The translations under genes and the position numbers were made by a program. 21,031 bases of DNA. It comes from CAZLWF01 sp031972835 (lineage in GTDB: Bacteria; Patescibacteriota; Minisyncoccia; Phycocordibacterales; UBA9973). Below the pieces are notes generated by a model. It ran no database searches and was not told the DNA's origin. It saw nothing but the letters and a program-made list of their open reading frames with translations. Positions 1 through 7,633 of the stretch are shown here, in pieces. How positions within the stretch are numbered: the stretch's first letter is position 1; the number at the start of each line of letters is the position of its first letter. The stretch is taken from positions 1 to 21,031 of the forward strand of contig DALYDX010000013.1 in the NCBI GenBank assembly GCA_031972835.1, read 5' to 3'.

Positions 1-1250
1 CGGACGTTTGGAAGGTCTAGAATCTTCATTATAAGACGTCCTGGGCCTATACCAGCGCCTCCGTGTGGAGGACAGCCATAACGGAAGAAGTTTAGGTAGT
101 CAGAGAGTGCCTCAAGTGACATTCCTTTTTCTTTTGCCTGAGCTTCGAGTATTTCAATTCTATGTTCACGCTGAGCTAGAGTTGTAATCTCAATACCGCG
201 GAAGAGTAGGTCTGCACGACGAGATCTATCAGAACCTTCTTCAAGTCTCATGTGATAGAAAGCGGATTTTGATTTGTGATAATCACAGATAAATACAAAT
301 TCATGGTTTTGTTCACGTTTTACGTATTCGCATATCGCACGCTCTTCTTCTGGTGAAAGATCATGATCTTCAGAACTCGCAATTCCCTCTTTTGCCAAAA
401 TTTCTTTTGCTTCAGTCATTTTGATTCGTGGAAATGGACGAGCTGGAACTGTGATATCAAGCTCTGGGAATTTTTCTTTTAGATTTTCAAAACCAGCGAC
501 TATCATACCCTCTTCTTGATCCATAACATCATGATGTGAATCGATAAATGCGACTTCGAAGTCCCAACCAGTAAACTCTGTCATGTGGCGAGTTGTAAAT
601 GATTCTTCTGCACGAAATACTGGACCTGCGATAAACACGCGTTCAAACCCAGATGCAATTCCCATTTGTTTGTAGAACTGCGGAGATTGTGCGAGGTATG
701 CTTTTCGATCAAAATAATTTACTTCAAAAACTTCAGCACCAGTTTCTGATGGTGTAGACATAAAAGATGGTGAGTAGAGCTGTGTGTAGCCATTTTCATC
801 CCAATACTTTCTGAAACCTTTTTCAAGTTCAGTCCACACTTTGAATATTTTTGTCTTTTCGGGTTTGCGTAGATCTATCCAGCGATAGTCAAAACGAGTT
901 GGAGCTTCTGTCTCTTCGTTTCCTTTTTCGATTATTGGAATTGGAAGTTCAGGATTTGCAATTGAAAGTACTTCGATAGATTCTACTCCGATTTCAAATC
1001 CACCTGGAGCCTGAGGTACATCTTTTACAAGTCCACTTATTCTCACAACTGATTCATGAGATAGATTCTTTGCAATTTCAAATACTTCAGGATTTTTTAT
1101 TTCTATTACTGTCTGCGCTATACCAGTAACATCGCGAAGTATAAGAAATATAATCTTACTTTGTACACGCAGTGTATGCACGAAACCTTGCACAGTAGCA
1201 TTTTCACCACTATGATCTTTCAATTCAGAAACATGTATTGCTTTTACCAT
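1..1250 (-). CDS. aspS: Aspartyl-tRNA synthetase, archaeal/eukaryotic type (3' end beyond window)
   Basis: Class IIb aminoacyl-tRNA synthetase that attaches Asp to tRNA(Asp) in the cytosol. The 416 visible codons read without interruption from an ATG at 1250; the C-terminus lies off the left edge. In order come an N-terminal OB-fold anticodon-binding domain (about residues 1-110), the AspRS-type AQSPQFYKQ segment, motif 2 (FRAEESFTTRHMTEF), and motif 3 near the window edge. AQSPQ favours AspRS, because AsnRS normally has an SGQ-type segment here. The bacterial GAD insertion is absent, so this is the short archaeal/eukaryotic type. That type is often non-discriminating, making Asp-tRNA(Asn) as well, but this cannot be decided here. 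Motif 3 reads GAGIGPGRLIM, with Gly where the family usually has Glu before the Arg. There is no Shine-Dalgarno before the ATG. The leader carries a T-box, so expression should respond to uncharged tRNA(Asp). Confidence 0.93.
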   Translation of the reverse strand, partial: MVKAIHVSELKDHSGENATVQGFVHTLRVQSKIIFLILRDVTGIAQTVIEIKNPEVFEIAKNLSHESVVRISGLVKDVPQAPGGFEIGVESIEVLSIANPELPIPIIEKGNEETEAPTRFDYRWIDLRKPEKTKIFKVWTELEKGFRKYWDENGYTQLYSPSFMSTPSETGAEVFEVNYFDRKAYLAQSPQFYKQMGIASGFERVFIAGPVFRAEESFTTRHMTEFTGWDFEVAFIDSHHDVMDQEEGMIVAGFENLKEKFPELDITVPARPFPRIKMTEAKEILAKEGIASSEDHDLSPEEERAICEYVKREQNHEFVFICDYHKSKSAFYHMRLEEGSDRSRRADLLFRGIEITTLAQREHRIEILEAQAKEKGMSLEALSDYLNFFRYGCPPHGGAGIGPGRLIMKILDLPNV

Positions 1251-1274
1251 ATGTTTTTGAGCTCTAGAGGAAAC

Positions 1275-1325
1275 AAAAATCGCCTCTTCGAACTTACATT
1301 AATTTGTAAATTCGCAGGGGCGATT
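1275..1325 (-). terminator. Rho-independent terminator of the aspS T-box
   Basis: A 21-nt arm (1325-1305) pairs with 1298-1278 around a 6-nt loop, with two mismatches and one G-U pair. It is followed on the minus strand by TTTTTGTTT. The 5' arm contains the CGCCCCT needed for the antiterminator, so the two structures are mutually exclusive, as in transcriptional T-boxes. Confidence 0.88.
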
Positions 1326-1430
1326 CATGTTTGAAACGCGGTGCCACCCTACTTCGTCAGTCTCGTTTCGAGCGAGATGACCTTGTAATCTTGGTTTTTC
1401 CTCCCCGTTGTCAGCGGATCAGTGGATTCC
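1275..1430 (-). promoter_or_regulatory. T-box riboswitch (tRNA(Asp)-sensing) in the aspS leader
   Basis: The leader read on the minus strand contains the T-box consensus AGGGTGGCACCGCG at 1350-1337. The antiterminator forms from AGGG (1350-1347) with CCCT (1319-1316) and GCG (1339-1337) with CGC (1322-1320), leaving the 7-nt bulge TGGCACC. TGGC would pair with a tRNA ending GCCA, that is discriminator G, as tRNA(Asp) and tRNA(Asn) have. Stem III is at 1381-1356 (GTCA-TCTCG, 7-nt loop, CGAGA-TGAC with one bulged C). Stem I is very short (1426-1399). It has a CCG/CGG helix closing the loop CTGACAA, which holds the Asp codon GAC at 1412-1410. Below it lies CC-ACT-GA / GA-GG, the pattern of a kink-turn. 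The competing terminator overlaps the 3' half of the antiterminator. All of this was read by eye and not folded computationally. Confidence 0.9.
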
Positions 1431-1433
1431 TTT

Positions 1434-1462
1434 ATACTACATCTATAATGATGTTGTTGCAA
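1434..1462 (-). promoter_or_regulatory. Candidate promoter of the aspS leader
   Basis: TTGCAA (1462-1457), a 17-nt spacer and TAGTAT (1439-1434) on the minus strand. TATAAA at 1436-1431 is an alternative -10. Transcription would begin near 1427, just before Stem I, which fits an ultrashort Stem I. The -35 box lies just downstream of the stop codon of the preceding gene. Confidence 0.5.
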
Positions 1463-1465
1463 TAG

Positions 1466-2257
1466 TTAATTTCCAACTATATGTTTAAGTGCTTTTTCTT
1501 GCACTACTGCGTGACTTGCTCCATAAACAATGAAAATATTTTTACCTTCTTTCCAAAGTCTTTCAATTTGGTCAACAATATAAGTATCTCTGAAACCTTC
1601 GTCTTCAAAACGTGATACCTCATTTATTTTTGAAAAAGTAGTAGTTGGATTGATTATCTTATAAAAGAAATCTCTAGCATTCTCATCGAATTCAATGGCA
1701 AACATATCTTTTGTAATTTTCTTCATATTTTCAATAGAAAAATCAAAATTATTCCACCCACTTTCTGACTTGTCATATTTTAAAGAGTTACCAACATATA
1801 CTTCAAACGGAGGCTTTTCTACTAAGTTATTCCACTGATAGCACATTCTAGCAAAGAAGTAGTATTCTATTTCTTCTTTTGCAAAATGTTTTTCTAGCTC
1901 ACTGAATACATATTTTGCAGGAGGTTCTGGTGAAAAAGTTTCGATATTTTCTTGAGTGGCAAGCCAAGTCAAAAAACCTGCGCCACCTTGTTTCAAAATA
2001 GATTCATCTCTAGTTTTATACAAAGGCCTTTTGCCACCTTCTACCAGCGCAATACAGTTCTCTCCATTCGTTTTACTTATAAATTCATTCCAATATGTTT
2101 CATTTTTTCTAAATTGTTCATCATCTGGGTCAAATGTGTGATGTTCCCCAAAGTAATATATGAATTGATTGTCTTTTTCCAATGCAAAAGTATATGGTGT
2201 CTCATGTTCCAATTTTGAATAATCTTCATATTTCATCAATAAATCGCTTGCTTTCAT
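1466..2257 (-). CDS. TraB/TIKI-like (GxxH...GxxH) protein
   Basis: A 263-aa protein with no signal peptide or membrane segment visible, so probably cytosolic. It has two GxxH motifs, GEHH at residues 37-40 and GASH at 246-249 (in IVYGASHAVV), and an acidic motif ALVEGG near residue 73. This arrangement is the hallmark of the TraB/PrgY/TIKI (EreA/ChaN-like) superfamily, whose studied members include metal-dependent proteases and haem-binding proteins. The substrate here is unknown. A TGTTACAAT extended -10 ends 6 nt before the ATG, so the mRNA is probably leaderless. The gene sits between a terminator and the aspS T-box leader. The assignment rests on motif placement only; a different alpha/beta hydrolase-like family is possible. 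Confidence 0.6.
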   Translation of the reverse strand: MKASDLLMKYEDYSKLEHETPYTFALEKDNQFIYYFGEHHTFDPDDEQFRKNETYWNEFISKTNGENCIALVEGGKRPLYKTRDESILKQGGAGFLTWLATQENIETFSPEPPAKYVFSELEKHFAKEEIEYYFFARMCYQWNNLVEKPPFEVYVGNSLKYDKSESGWNNFDFSIENMKKITKDMFAIEFDENARDFFYKIINPTTTFSKINEVSRFEDEGFRDTYIVDQIERLWKEGKNIFIVYGASHAVVQEKALKHIVGN

Positions 2258-2263
2258 ATCTCT

Positions 2264-2272
2264 ATTGTAACA
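2264..2272 (-). promoter_or_regulatory. Extended -10 box, probable leaderless start
   Basis: TGTTACAAT on the minus strand, 6 nt before the ATG at 2257. Initiation at the usual distance would fall at or next to the A of ATG. No Shine-Dalgarno is present. Confidence 0.5.
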
Positions 2273-2282
2273 CTAGATAAAT

Positions 2283-2313
2283 AAAAAAACCGCCAAGTAT
2301 AAGTTGGCGGTTT
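2283..2313 (-). terminator. Terminator of the ABC transporter unit
   Basis: Arms 2313-2304 and 2296-2287 form a perfect 10-bp stem (AAACCGCCAA with TTGGCGGTTT) with a 7-nt loop. It is followed on the minus strand by a run of T (2289-2283). Confidence 0.85.
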
Positions 2314-2396
2314 CACTAAGCTATAACGGGCATACCCGGACCATACTTACGCATTCGAGTTCTGGTCATCCTCTTCGAAAAGAAATCTAAAGGACT

Positions 2397-4211
2397 TTAA
2401 TCTTCAAGCTCATGCTCGGCAATCAGGATTTCTTCTTCCTTGAACTGTAGGTCATAGAGCTTTTTGTAACGTCCATTTGCAATCTGTATCAGTTCGTCAT
2501 GGGTTCCCTCTTCGACAATTTTACCTTTATGCAGGACACAGATTTTATCTGCATTGCGTACAGCACTCAATCTATGAGCAACTATGAAAGTAGTTTTTCC
2601 TTTCATAAGCTCTTTGAGAGAATTCTCAATTGTTCTCTGAGTCTCTGCGTCGAGTGCTGAAGTCGATTCATCCAAGATCAAAATCTTTGGATTAGCAACA
2701 AGTGCTCGAGCAATCGCGATTCGCTGTTTCTGTCCACCAGATAGTTTTACCCCTCTATCTCCAACGATTGTCTCCCATCCATCGGGCTGGTCTTTTATAA
2801 ATTCCAGCAAGTCAGCTTTTTTCGCTGCGTCATTCAACACTTCTTGATTTACATCTTTACGAGGATACATTATATTCTCGCGGATTGTTGTATCAAAGAG
2901 TACTGGTTCCTGTGGGACAATTCCAATCTGTGACCTCAGGCTTGTGAGATCATATTTGTATATTGGAATCCCATCAACAAGTATTTCTCCAATCTTTGGA
3001 TCATGGAATCGATATATCAATTCTGTAAGTGACGTCTTACCAGAGCCAGTTTTACCTACGAATGCAATTACAGATCCCGATGGTGCCGAGAACGACAGAT
3101 CATCAAGCACGAGTTTGCGCTCGTCATGAAAAAATGCAACATTCTTGAATTCTACATCTCCGTTAATCTGCTTTTTTACTGCACCGGGTTCGTTATAATT
3201 TTCTGGTTCAATAGAAAGTATTTCGTGAGCATCAGAAACATTTATGATTGAATTCTGAATAGTACGCCACATATTTCCAAGTCGCAAAAATGGATTAAAT
3301 ACCATACCTACGTATGCATTGAATGCAATAACCTGACCTGGTGTTAGTGAGTTCAGCTGAAGCATTTTTATAGACAAAATCAATATAACAGCTTGAGTTG
3401 CCAAGACTATTATTTTTTGAGATATATTAATTTTACTCCACAACTCCCAAAGTCTTCTTTGAGCACCTAGTACTTTAACAGTGTAGTTTTGTCGATTCTT
3501 TTGAGTTTCGTACTCTTCTGCGGCAAATTGTTTTACTGTCGCAATGTTATTTAACCCATCTGACCTTGCTCTCCATGCATGCACCCATTGCTTTTGATTT
3601 TCTCTTTGGAATTTTGCACCATCTCCAACTGTTCTTAGAACAATTAGTACATATGTTAAAACTCCAGCCAGAAGTATCAGTGACATACTGGTATTTATTG
3701 TAAATACTGTAATAAATGCCACGACAATTCCCAAGAATGCCGGCATGAGTTCCATAATTACATCACTAAACATTGACTGCAGATTATTACCCGCTGTCAT
3801 TGTCTTTTGTACCATTTCAGACATTGGATGATTCTTTAGGTATGACACAGGAAGTTTTACAAACTTTGCAGCGACATCAGAATGATAAGTTGTAATTATT
3901 TTATAATTTACCCAATCACTCTTTGTTACTTTAATTTTTTGACCTATAGCTGAGAATGCAGTTATAACTAATAGTAGAATTAGTGCAAACCAGACACTCC
4001 CAATATCGGTGGATATGTTTGTCAGCGCATCAAAGAAATGTCCTGAAATAAGTGGGACAATACCGTCCAATATGGCAATAAAAAAAGACAGAATTATTAG
4101 TGTTCGCACTTCTTTCTTGTGGTTCACTGTAATTTGCTGCCAAATGAGTTTTATTCCATGGGCGTAGTCTTTCAACGCCAACTTTTTTTCTTTATTTTCT
4201 TTTATATTCAT
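2397..4211 (-). CDS. ABC exporter, fused permease and ATPase
   Basis: A 604-aa half-transporter of the MDR/lipid A exporter (ABCB/MsbA-like) type that would work as a homodimer in the cytoplasmic membrane. The N-terminal half has about six hydrophobic segments (near residues 37-57, 74-92, 150-172, 175-193, 266-286 and 290-310). The C-terminal ATPase has Walker A GKTGSGKT (386-393), a Q-loop region IGIVPQEPVLF, signature LSGGQ (490-494), Walker B ILILDE (510-515), a D-loop SALD and the switch His in VAHRLS (H546). All catalytic residues are present. The substrate cannot be told from sequence; lipid, peptide or drug export are all possible. It stands alone, with its own consensus promoter and a terminator about 80 nt downstream. 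Confidence 0.93.
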   Translation of the reverse strand: MNIKENKEKKLALKDYAHGIKLIWQQITVNHKKEVRTLIILSFFIAILDGIVPLISGHFFDALTNISTDIGSVWFALILLLVITAFSAIGQKIKVTKSDWVNYKIITTYHSDVAAKFVKLPVSYLKNHPMSEMVQKTMTAGNNLQSMFSDVIMELMPAFLGIVVAFITVFTINTSMSLILLAGVLTYVLIVLRTVGDGAKFQRENQKQWVHAWRARSDGLNNIATVKQFAAEEYETQKNRQNYTVKVLGAQRRLWELWSKINISQKIIVLATQAVILILSIKMLQLNSLTPGQVIAFNAYVGMVFNPFLRLGNMWRTIQNSIINVSDAHEILSIEPENYNEPGAVKKQINGDVEFKNVAFFHDERKLVLDDLSFSAPSGSVIAFVGKTGSGKTSLTELIYRFHDPKIGEILVDGIPIYKYDLTSLRSQIGIVPQEPVLFDTTIRENIMYPRKDVNQEVLNDAAKKADLLEFIKDQPDGWETIVGDRGVKLSGGQKQRIAIARALVANPKILILDESTSALDAETQRTIENSLKELMKGKTTFIVAHRLSAVRNADKICVLHKGKIVEEGTHDELIQIANGRYKKLYDLQFKEEEILIAEHELED

Positions 4212-4238
4212 ATTGTAAAATATCTTTTATTTGCTTAT

Positions 4239-4266
4239 ATTATATCATTTTTTTAAGTAAAGTCAA
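4239..4266 (-). promoter_or_regulatory. Promoter of the ABC transporter gene
   Basis: TTGACT (4266-4261), a 16-nt spacer and TATAAT (4244-4239) on the minus strand. It lies between the trpS stop and the ATG at 4211, giving a leader of about 20 nt. Confidence 0.75.
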
Positions 4267-4268
4267 AC

Positions 4269-5488
4269 TTAAAAATAGTCGATTTTGAGTGCACTTCGTA
4301 CTTCACGCATAGTTTCAGCTGCGACCTTGCGAGCCTCTCTAGTTCCCTCTTCGAGTAAATCCATAATCATCTTTGGGTTCTTTGCAAGCTGTTCACGTCT
4401 TTCGCGAATTGGAGAAATAATTTCTTTCAATACTTCTGCAAGTCTTTTTTTAAGCACTACGTCTCCAAGTCCTCCTTTTTCATATTGTTTTTTTAGGTCT
4501 GCAACTTCGTCTTTGTTTGGATCAAAAATATCTAGATATGTGAAAACAACATTGCCTTCTACTTTCCCTGGATCTTCCACACGAATATGATTTGGGTCAG
4601 TATACATACCCATAACTTTTTCCTCTATCACCTCATCGCTATCTGCGAGATAGATGCAGTTACCAAGCGACTTAGACATCTTGGCATTGCCGTCAGTACC
4701 AACTAGTCTACCGGTATCTCCAGAAATATGTTTTATGCGGTCAAAAACTGGTCCGTACATGCGATTGAAAGCGTCCACGATTTCATTGGCCTGCTCAATA
4801 ACTGGGAATTGGTCTTCTCCTACAGGAATCAGATTGGATTTCATTACGAGAATATCCGCAGCCTGTGATACAGGATACGCGAGAAATCCAAGCGGTACTC
4901 CTGGCTTGTTTATATTTTCAGTTTTCTCGATAACCCCATCTACTTCTTTTATCTCAGTCATCCCCCACCCTTTCTGCGAAATTTCTGTTTTTACGGTAGG
5001 ATTCTGCATAAGTCTATTTACTGTGACAAGATTCATGAANNNNNNNNNNNNNNNNNNNNNNNNNNNNNNNNNNNNNNNNNNNNNNNNNNNNNNNNNNNNN
5101 NNNNNNNNNNNNNNNNNNNNNNNNNNNNNNNNNNNNNNNCTGTTTTTACGGTAGGATTCTGCATAAGTCTATTTACTGTGACAAGATTCATGAATAGTAC
5201 CGTGAGTTCTGCGATCTCCGGAATCTCTGACTGGATATACATGATAGTTTTTTCAGGTTTTAATCCGCACGCCAAGTTGTCGAGTGCGACTTCGAGTACA
5301 TTATTTCGAACTTTATCTGGATTGTCGGCGTTGTCAGTTAAAGCCTGGATATCAGCAATCATATAAAAAGACTTCTCTGATTCTTCTGCTAGAGCAATTC
5401 TTTTCTGTAGGGATCCGACAAAATGTCCCAAGTGAAGCTTACCTGTTGGTCTATCTCCTGTTAGCACAATAGTTTTGTTGTCTTGCAT
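4269..5488 (-). CDS. trpS: Tryptophanyl-tRNA synthetase (interrupted by an artefactual gap)
   Basis: Class I synthetase that charges tRNA(Trp). The N-terminal part (5488 to 5140) has the HIGH-type motif PTGKLHLGHFVG. The C-terminal part (down to 4269) has AKMSKSLGN, the KMSKS loop. The N run at 5040-5139 splits it, but the same 55 bp (encoding NLVTVNRLMQNPTVK) lie on both sides. Removing 100 N plus one 55-bp copy leaves 1065 bp, an intact frame of 354 aa, normal for TrpRS. ATG 5488 is chosen because the protein then starts just before the Rossmann strand (MQDNKTIVLTGDRPTG). A TTG at 5506 in the same frame is less likely. AGGA lies 4 nt upstream of the ATG and could act as a Shine-Dalgarno, although an extended -10 overlaps this site. 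Confidence 0.93.
4985..5039. repeat. 55-bp direct duplicate, left copy (contig overlap)
   Basis: Identical to 5140-5194 across the N run. This is best explained as the same genomic bases present at the ends of two contigs that were scaffolded without merging. Confidence 0.95.
5040..5139. other. Assembly gap (100 N), inside trpS
   Basis: Exactly 100 N, the conventional unknown-length placeholder. The identical flanks indicate that no sequence is really missing here. Confidence 0.97.
5140..5194. repeat. 55-bp direct duplicate, right copy (contig overlap)
   Basis: Identical to 4985-5039; see that entry. Confidence 0.95.
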
Positions 5489-5496
5489 AGGTCCTA

Positions 5497-5505
5497 ATTT
5501 TAGCA
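5497..5505 (-). promoter_or_regulatory. Extended -10 box of trpS
   Basis: TGCTAAAAT on the minus strand, 8 nt before the ATG at 5488. If used, the transcript would be nearly leaderless and the AGGA between box and ATG would not be transcribed. A promoter further upstream would instead make that AGGA a working ribosome-binding site. Confidence 0.4.
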
Positions 5506-5593
5506 AATATATTGATAATTATGAAATATCTATATAATCCACATGATACTAACTTTTCTATTCAAATTATCAGGCTTTTAGTCGGAGTCTATG

Positions 5594-5602
5594 TGCTACA
5601 AT
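5594..5602 (+). promoter_or_regulatory. Extended -10 box of dnaB, probable leaderless start
   Basis: TGCTACAAT ends 7 nt before the ATG at 5610, and no Shine-Dalgarno lies between (CGTTCCA). A second weaker candidate is TTGATA (5512-5517) with TATAAT (5533-5538) at a short 15-nt spacing, which would give a leader of about 65 nt. Confidence 0.5.
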
Positions 5603-5609
5603 CGTTCCA

Positions 5610-7010
5610 ATGGCAAAACTTCAATCAAACAAACTTCGTGTCCCACCACAAAGCATAGAGAGTGAAAAGGCGGTACTCGGCTCGCTCATGGTTAGACCTG
5701 GAGCGATTATTGATATTGCAGAAACACTTTCTCCGGAATCATTTTATAGCGCACGTCACAAAACTATATTTCAAGCAATGCTTGACCTAGCTTCAAAGTC
5801 TCAACCTATTGACCTGGTTTCAATGATGCACCTTCTGTCTGAACGAAAAGAGCTCGACAATATTGGCGGAGCAAGTTATCTATCTGAAATCGTTGCAACA
5901 GTTCCATCAGCAACCAACGCAGTTCACTATGCTTCTATTGTTGAGAAAAAATATATACTCCGTGAACTTATCGACGCAGCCGACTTCGTGTCAGACTTAG
6001 GGTTTAGTGAGAGTGATGAAAACGTAGAAGATATCATGGATAGTGCGGAAAAAAGAATATTTGGCATTACCTCTGCTCCAAAGGGTCAGAAGTTTGTAAG
6101 TATTCGTCAGACCCTCGCTACTGCATGGGAGCGAATAGAAAAACTTCACGAATCCAAAGGTGGACTTCGCGGTGTGTCTACTGGATTTAAAGATATGGAT
6201 ACCATGCTTGCTGGTTTGCAAAAATCAGATTTGATCATCCTGGCTGCACGTCCATCTATGGGTAAGACTGCACTTGCACTCGATATTGCTCGTATGGCTG
6301 CAACTCAAAACAATGTACCAGTTGGAATATTTTCTCTTGAGATGAGTTCACAGCAACTTGTAGATCGTATGCTTGCGTCTGAATCACGAGTAAATGCTTG
6401 GAATCTTCGCACAGGTCAACTTACCGCTGATTCTGAGTTCTCAAACTTGCGCGACGCACTCGATAAGCTATCAAAAGCTCCGATATTTATAGATGATCAA
6501 GCTGGTAACTCCATAATGCGTATGCGCGCAACAGCACGTAGACTTAAAAGTGAACATGGTTTGGGTTTGATCATAATCGACTATCTACAGCTTATGACAA
6601 CATCTAAAAATTACGATTCGATGGTAAACCAAGTTACAGAAATTTCCAGATCTTTGAAAGGTCTAGCCCGTGATTTGGATGTACCAGTGCTGGCACTATC
6701 TCAGCTTTCTCGTGCAGTTGAATCTCGTGGTGGAAAGCCTAGACTCTCAGACCTCCGAGACTCTGGATCTATCGAGCAAGATGCGGACGTGGTTATGTTT
6801 ATTCACCGAGAGGATAAGTATAAAGATGAATCAGAGCGCACAAACCTCGCAGAGATACTAATTGAAAAACACCGTAACGGTCCTACAGGAAAGGTTGATC
6901 TTTATTTTGACGAAAGAACCGGATCATTTTTACCTATTGAAAAGGGAGAACTAGGATCATTCAAGCCATCAAAGAAAGAGATCTCTCAGAGTGACAACGA
7001 TATCTTCTAG
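5610..7010 (+). CDS. dnaB: Replicative DNA helicase DnaB
   Basis: Hexameric ATP-driven helicase that unwinds DNA at the replication fork and interacts with primase. The protein is 466 aa, normal for the family. An N-terminal helical domain (about 10-115) and linker lead into a RecA-like C-terminal domain. That domain has Walker A RPSMGKT (214-220), Walker B LIIIDYLQLM (D324), the H4-type QLSRAVESR segment and the arginine-finger region HRNGPTGKV (421-429). No intein is present. The ATG at 5610 is followed by the usual PPQSIESEKAVLGSL start of DnaB. recR begins 8 nt after the TAG stop, so the two are probably cotranscribed as a replication/repair pair. Confidence 0.97.
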   Translation: MAKLQSNKLRVPPQSIESEKAVLGSLMVRPGAIIDIAETLSPESFYSARHKTIFQAMLDLASKSQPIDLVSMMHLLSERKELDNIGGASYLSEIVATVPSATNAVHYASIVEKKYILRELIDAADFVSDLGFSESDENVEDIMDSAEKRIFGITSAPKGQKFVSIRQTLATAWERIEKLHESKGGLRGVSTGFKDMDTMLAGLQKSDLIILAARPSMGKTALALDIARMAATQNNVPVGIFSLEMSSQQLVDRMLASESRVNAWNLRTGQLTADSEFSNLRDALDKLSKAPIFIDDQAGNSIMRMRATARRLKSEHGLGLIIIDYLQLMTTSKNYDSMVNQVTEISRSLKGLARDLDVPVLALSQLSRAVESRGGKPRLSDLRDSGSIEQDADVVMFIHREDKYKDESERTNLAEILIEKHRNGPTGKVDLYFDERTGSFLPIEKGELGSFKPSKKEISQSDNDIF

Positions 7011-7018
7011 AAAAAATT

Positions 7019-7633
7019 ATGCCTGACCCAATTGATGATTTATCTCAAATATTTAAAAGATTCCCAGGTATTGGTATTCGCCAGGCTAGGCGTTTTGTGT
7101 ACTTCCTACTCTCTGCACCCGAGGATTATCGCAATCAACTTATAAAGGAAATTTCAAATTTGAAGAATAGTGTATCTATATGCCCATCTTGTTTTATACA
7201 CTTCACTTCTTCCGAGGAAGGCCTCTGTGATGTTTGTAGGAAAAATACAATTGATAAAAGTATTTTGCTTGTTGTAGAAAAAGATTCAGATTGCGAAAGT
7301 TTCAAACGTACTCATGCACACAAAGGAAAATACTTTATCCTAGGAGGACTCGTTCCGTCGGTTGAGAAAAATGTAGGTTCTTTTATTAGAGAAAAAGAAT
7401 TACTAAAAACAATAGAAAGTAGACTGACAGACGGACTCTCCGAGGTGATACTCGCCTTCCCTGCCACACCAGACGGAGAACACACTGATTCATATGTTCG
7501 ATCACGTTTAAATGAATATATTTTAAATAAGAATCTCCGTGTGACCTCACTCGGTCGAGGTTTGTCTACTGGCAGTGAGCCTGAATACGCAGATTCCGAA
7601 ACTCTAAAAAGCGCCCTCGGTAATCGACAATAA
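7019..7633 (+). CDS. recR: Recombination mediator protein RecR
   Basis: Zinc-binding DNA clamp of the RecFOR pathway, which loads RecA on gapped DNA. It has 204 aa, the family's usual size. Visible are the N-terminal helix-hairpin-helix (FPGIGIRQARRF, about 15-26), a four-Cys zinc finger (C55, C58, C70, C73), a Toprim domain starting ILLVVEKDSD (about 82) with AFPATPDGEHTDSYV, and the C-terminal Walker-like GRGLSTGSEPEYADSETL. The usual VVEDP-type Toprim motif is altered to VVEKD. It starts 8 nt after dnaB with no Shine-Dalgarno, which suggests translation coupled to the upstream gene. A hairpin terminator follows at once. Confidence 0.93.
   Translation: MPDPIDDLSQIFKRFPGIGIRQARRFVYFLLSAPEDYRNQLIKEISNLKNSVSICPSCFIHFTSSEEGLCDVCRKNTIDKSILLVVEKDSDCESFKRTHAHKGKYFILGGLVPSVEKNVGSFIREKELLKTIESRLTDGLSEVILAFPATPDGEHTDSYVRSRLNEYILNKNLRVTSLGRGLSTGSEPEYADSETLKSALGNRQ

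Noticed and set aside
2314..2396. A possible tRNA or small RNA after the ABC transporter, because of the CGGG/CCCG hairpin
   Set aside because: No cloverleaf, T-loop or CCA-proximal acceptor stem can be drawn; only the hairpin and the short open frame are visible.
4654..5154. Plus-strand frame running into the N run opposite trpS
   Set aside because: Antisense shadow of trpS, extended through N bases.
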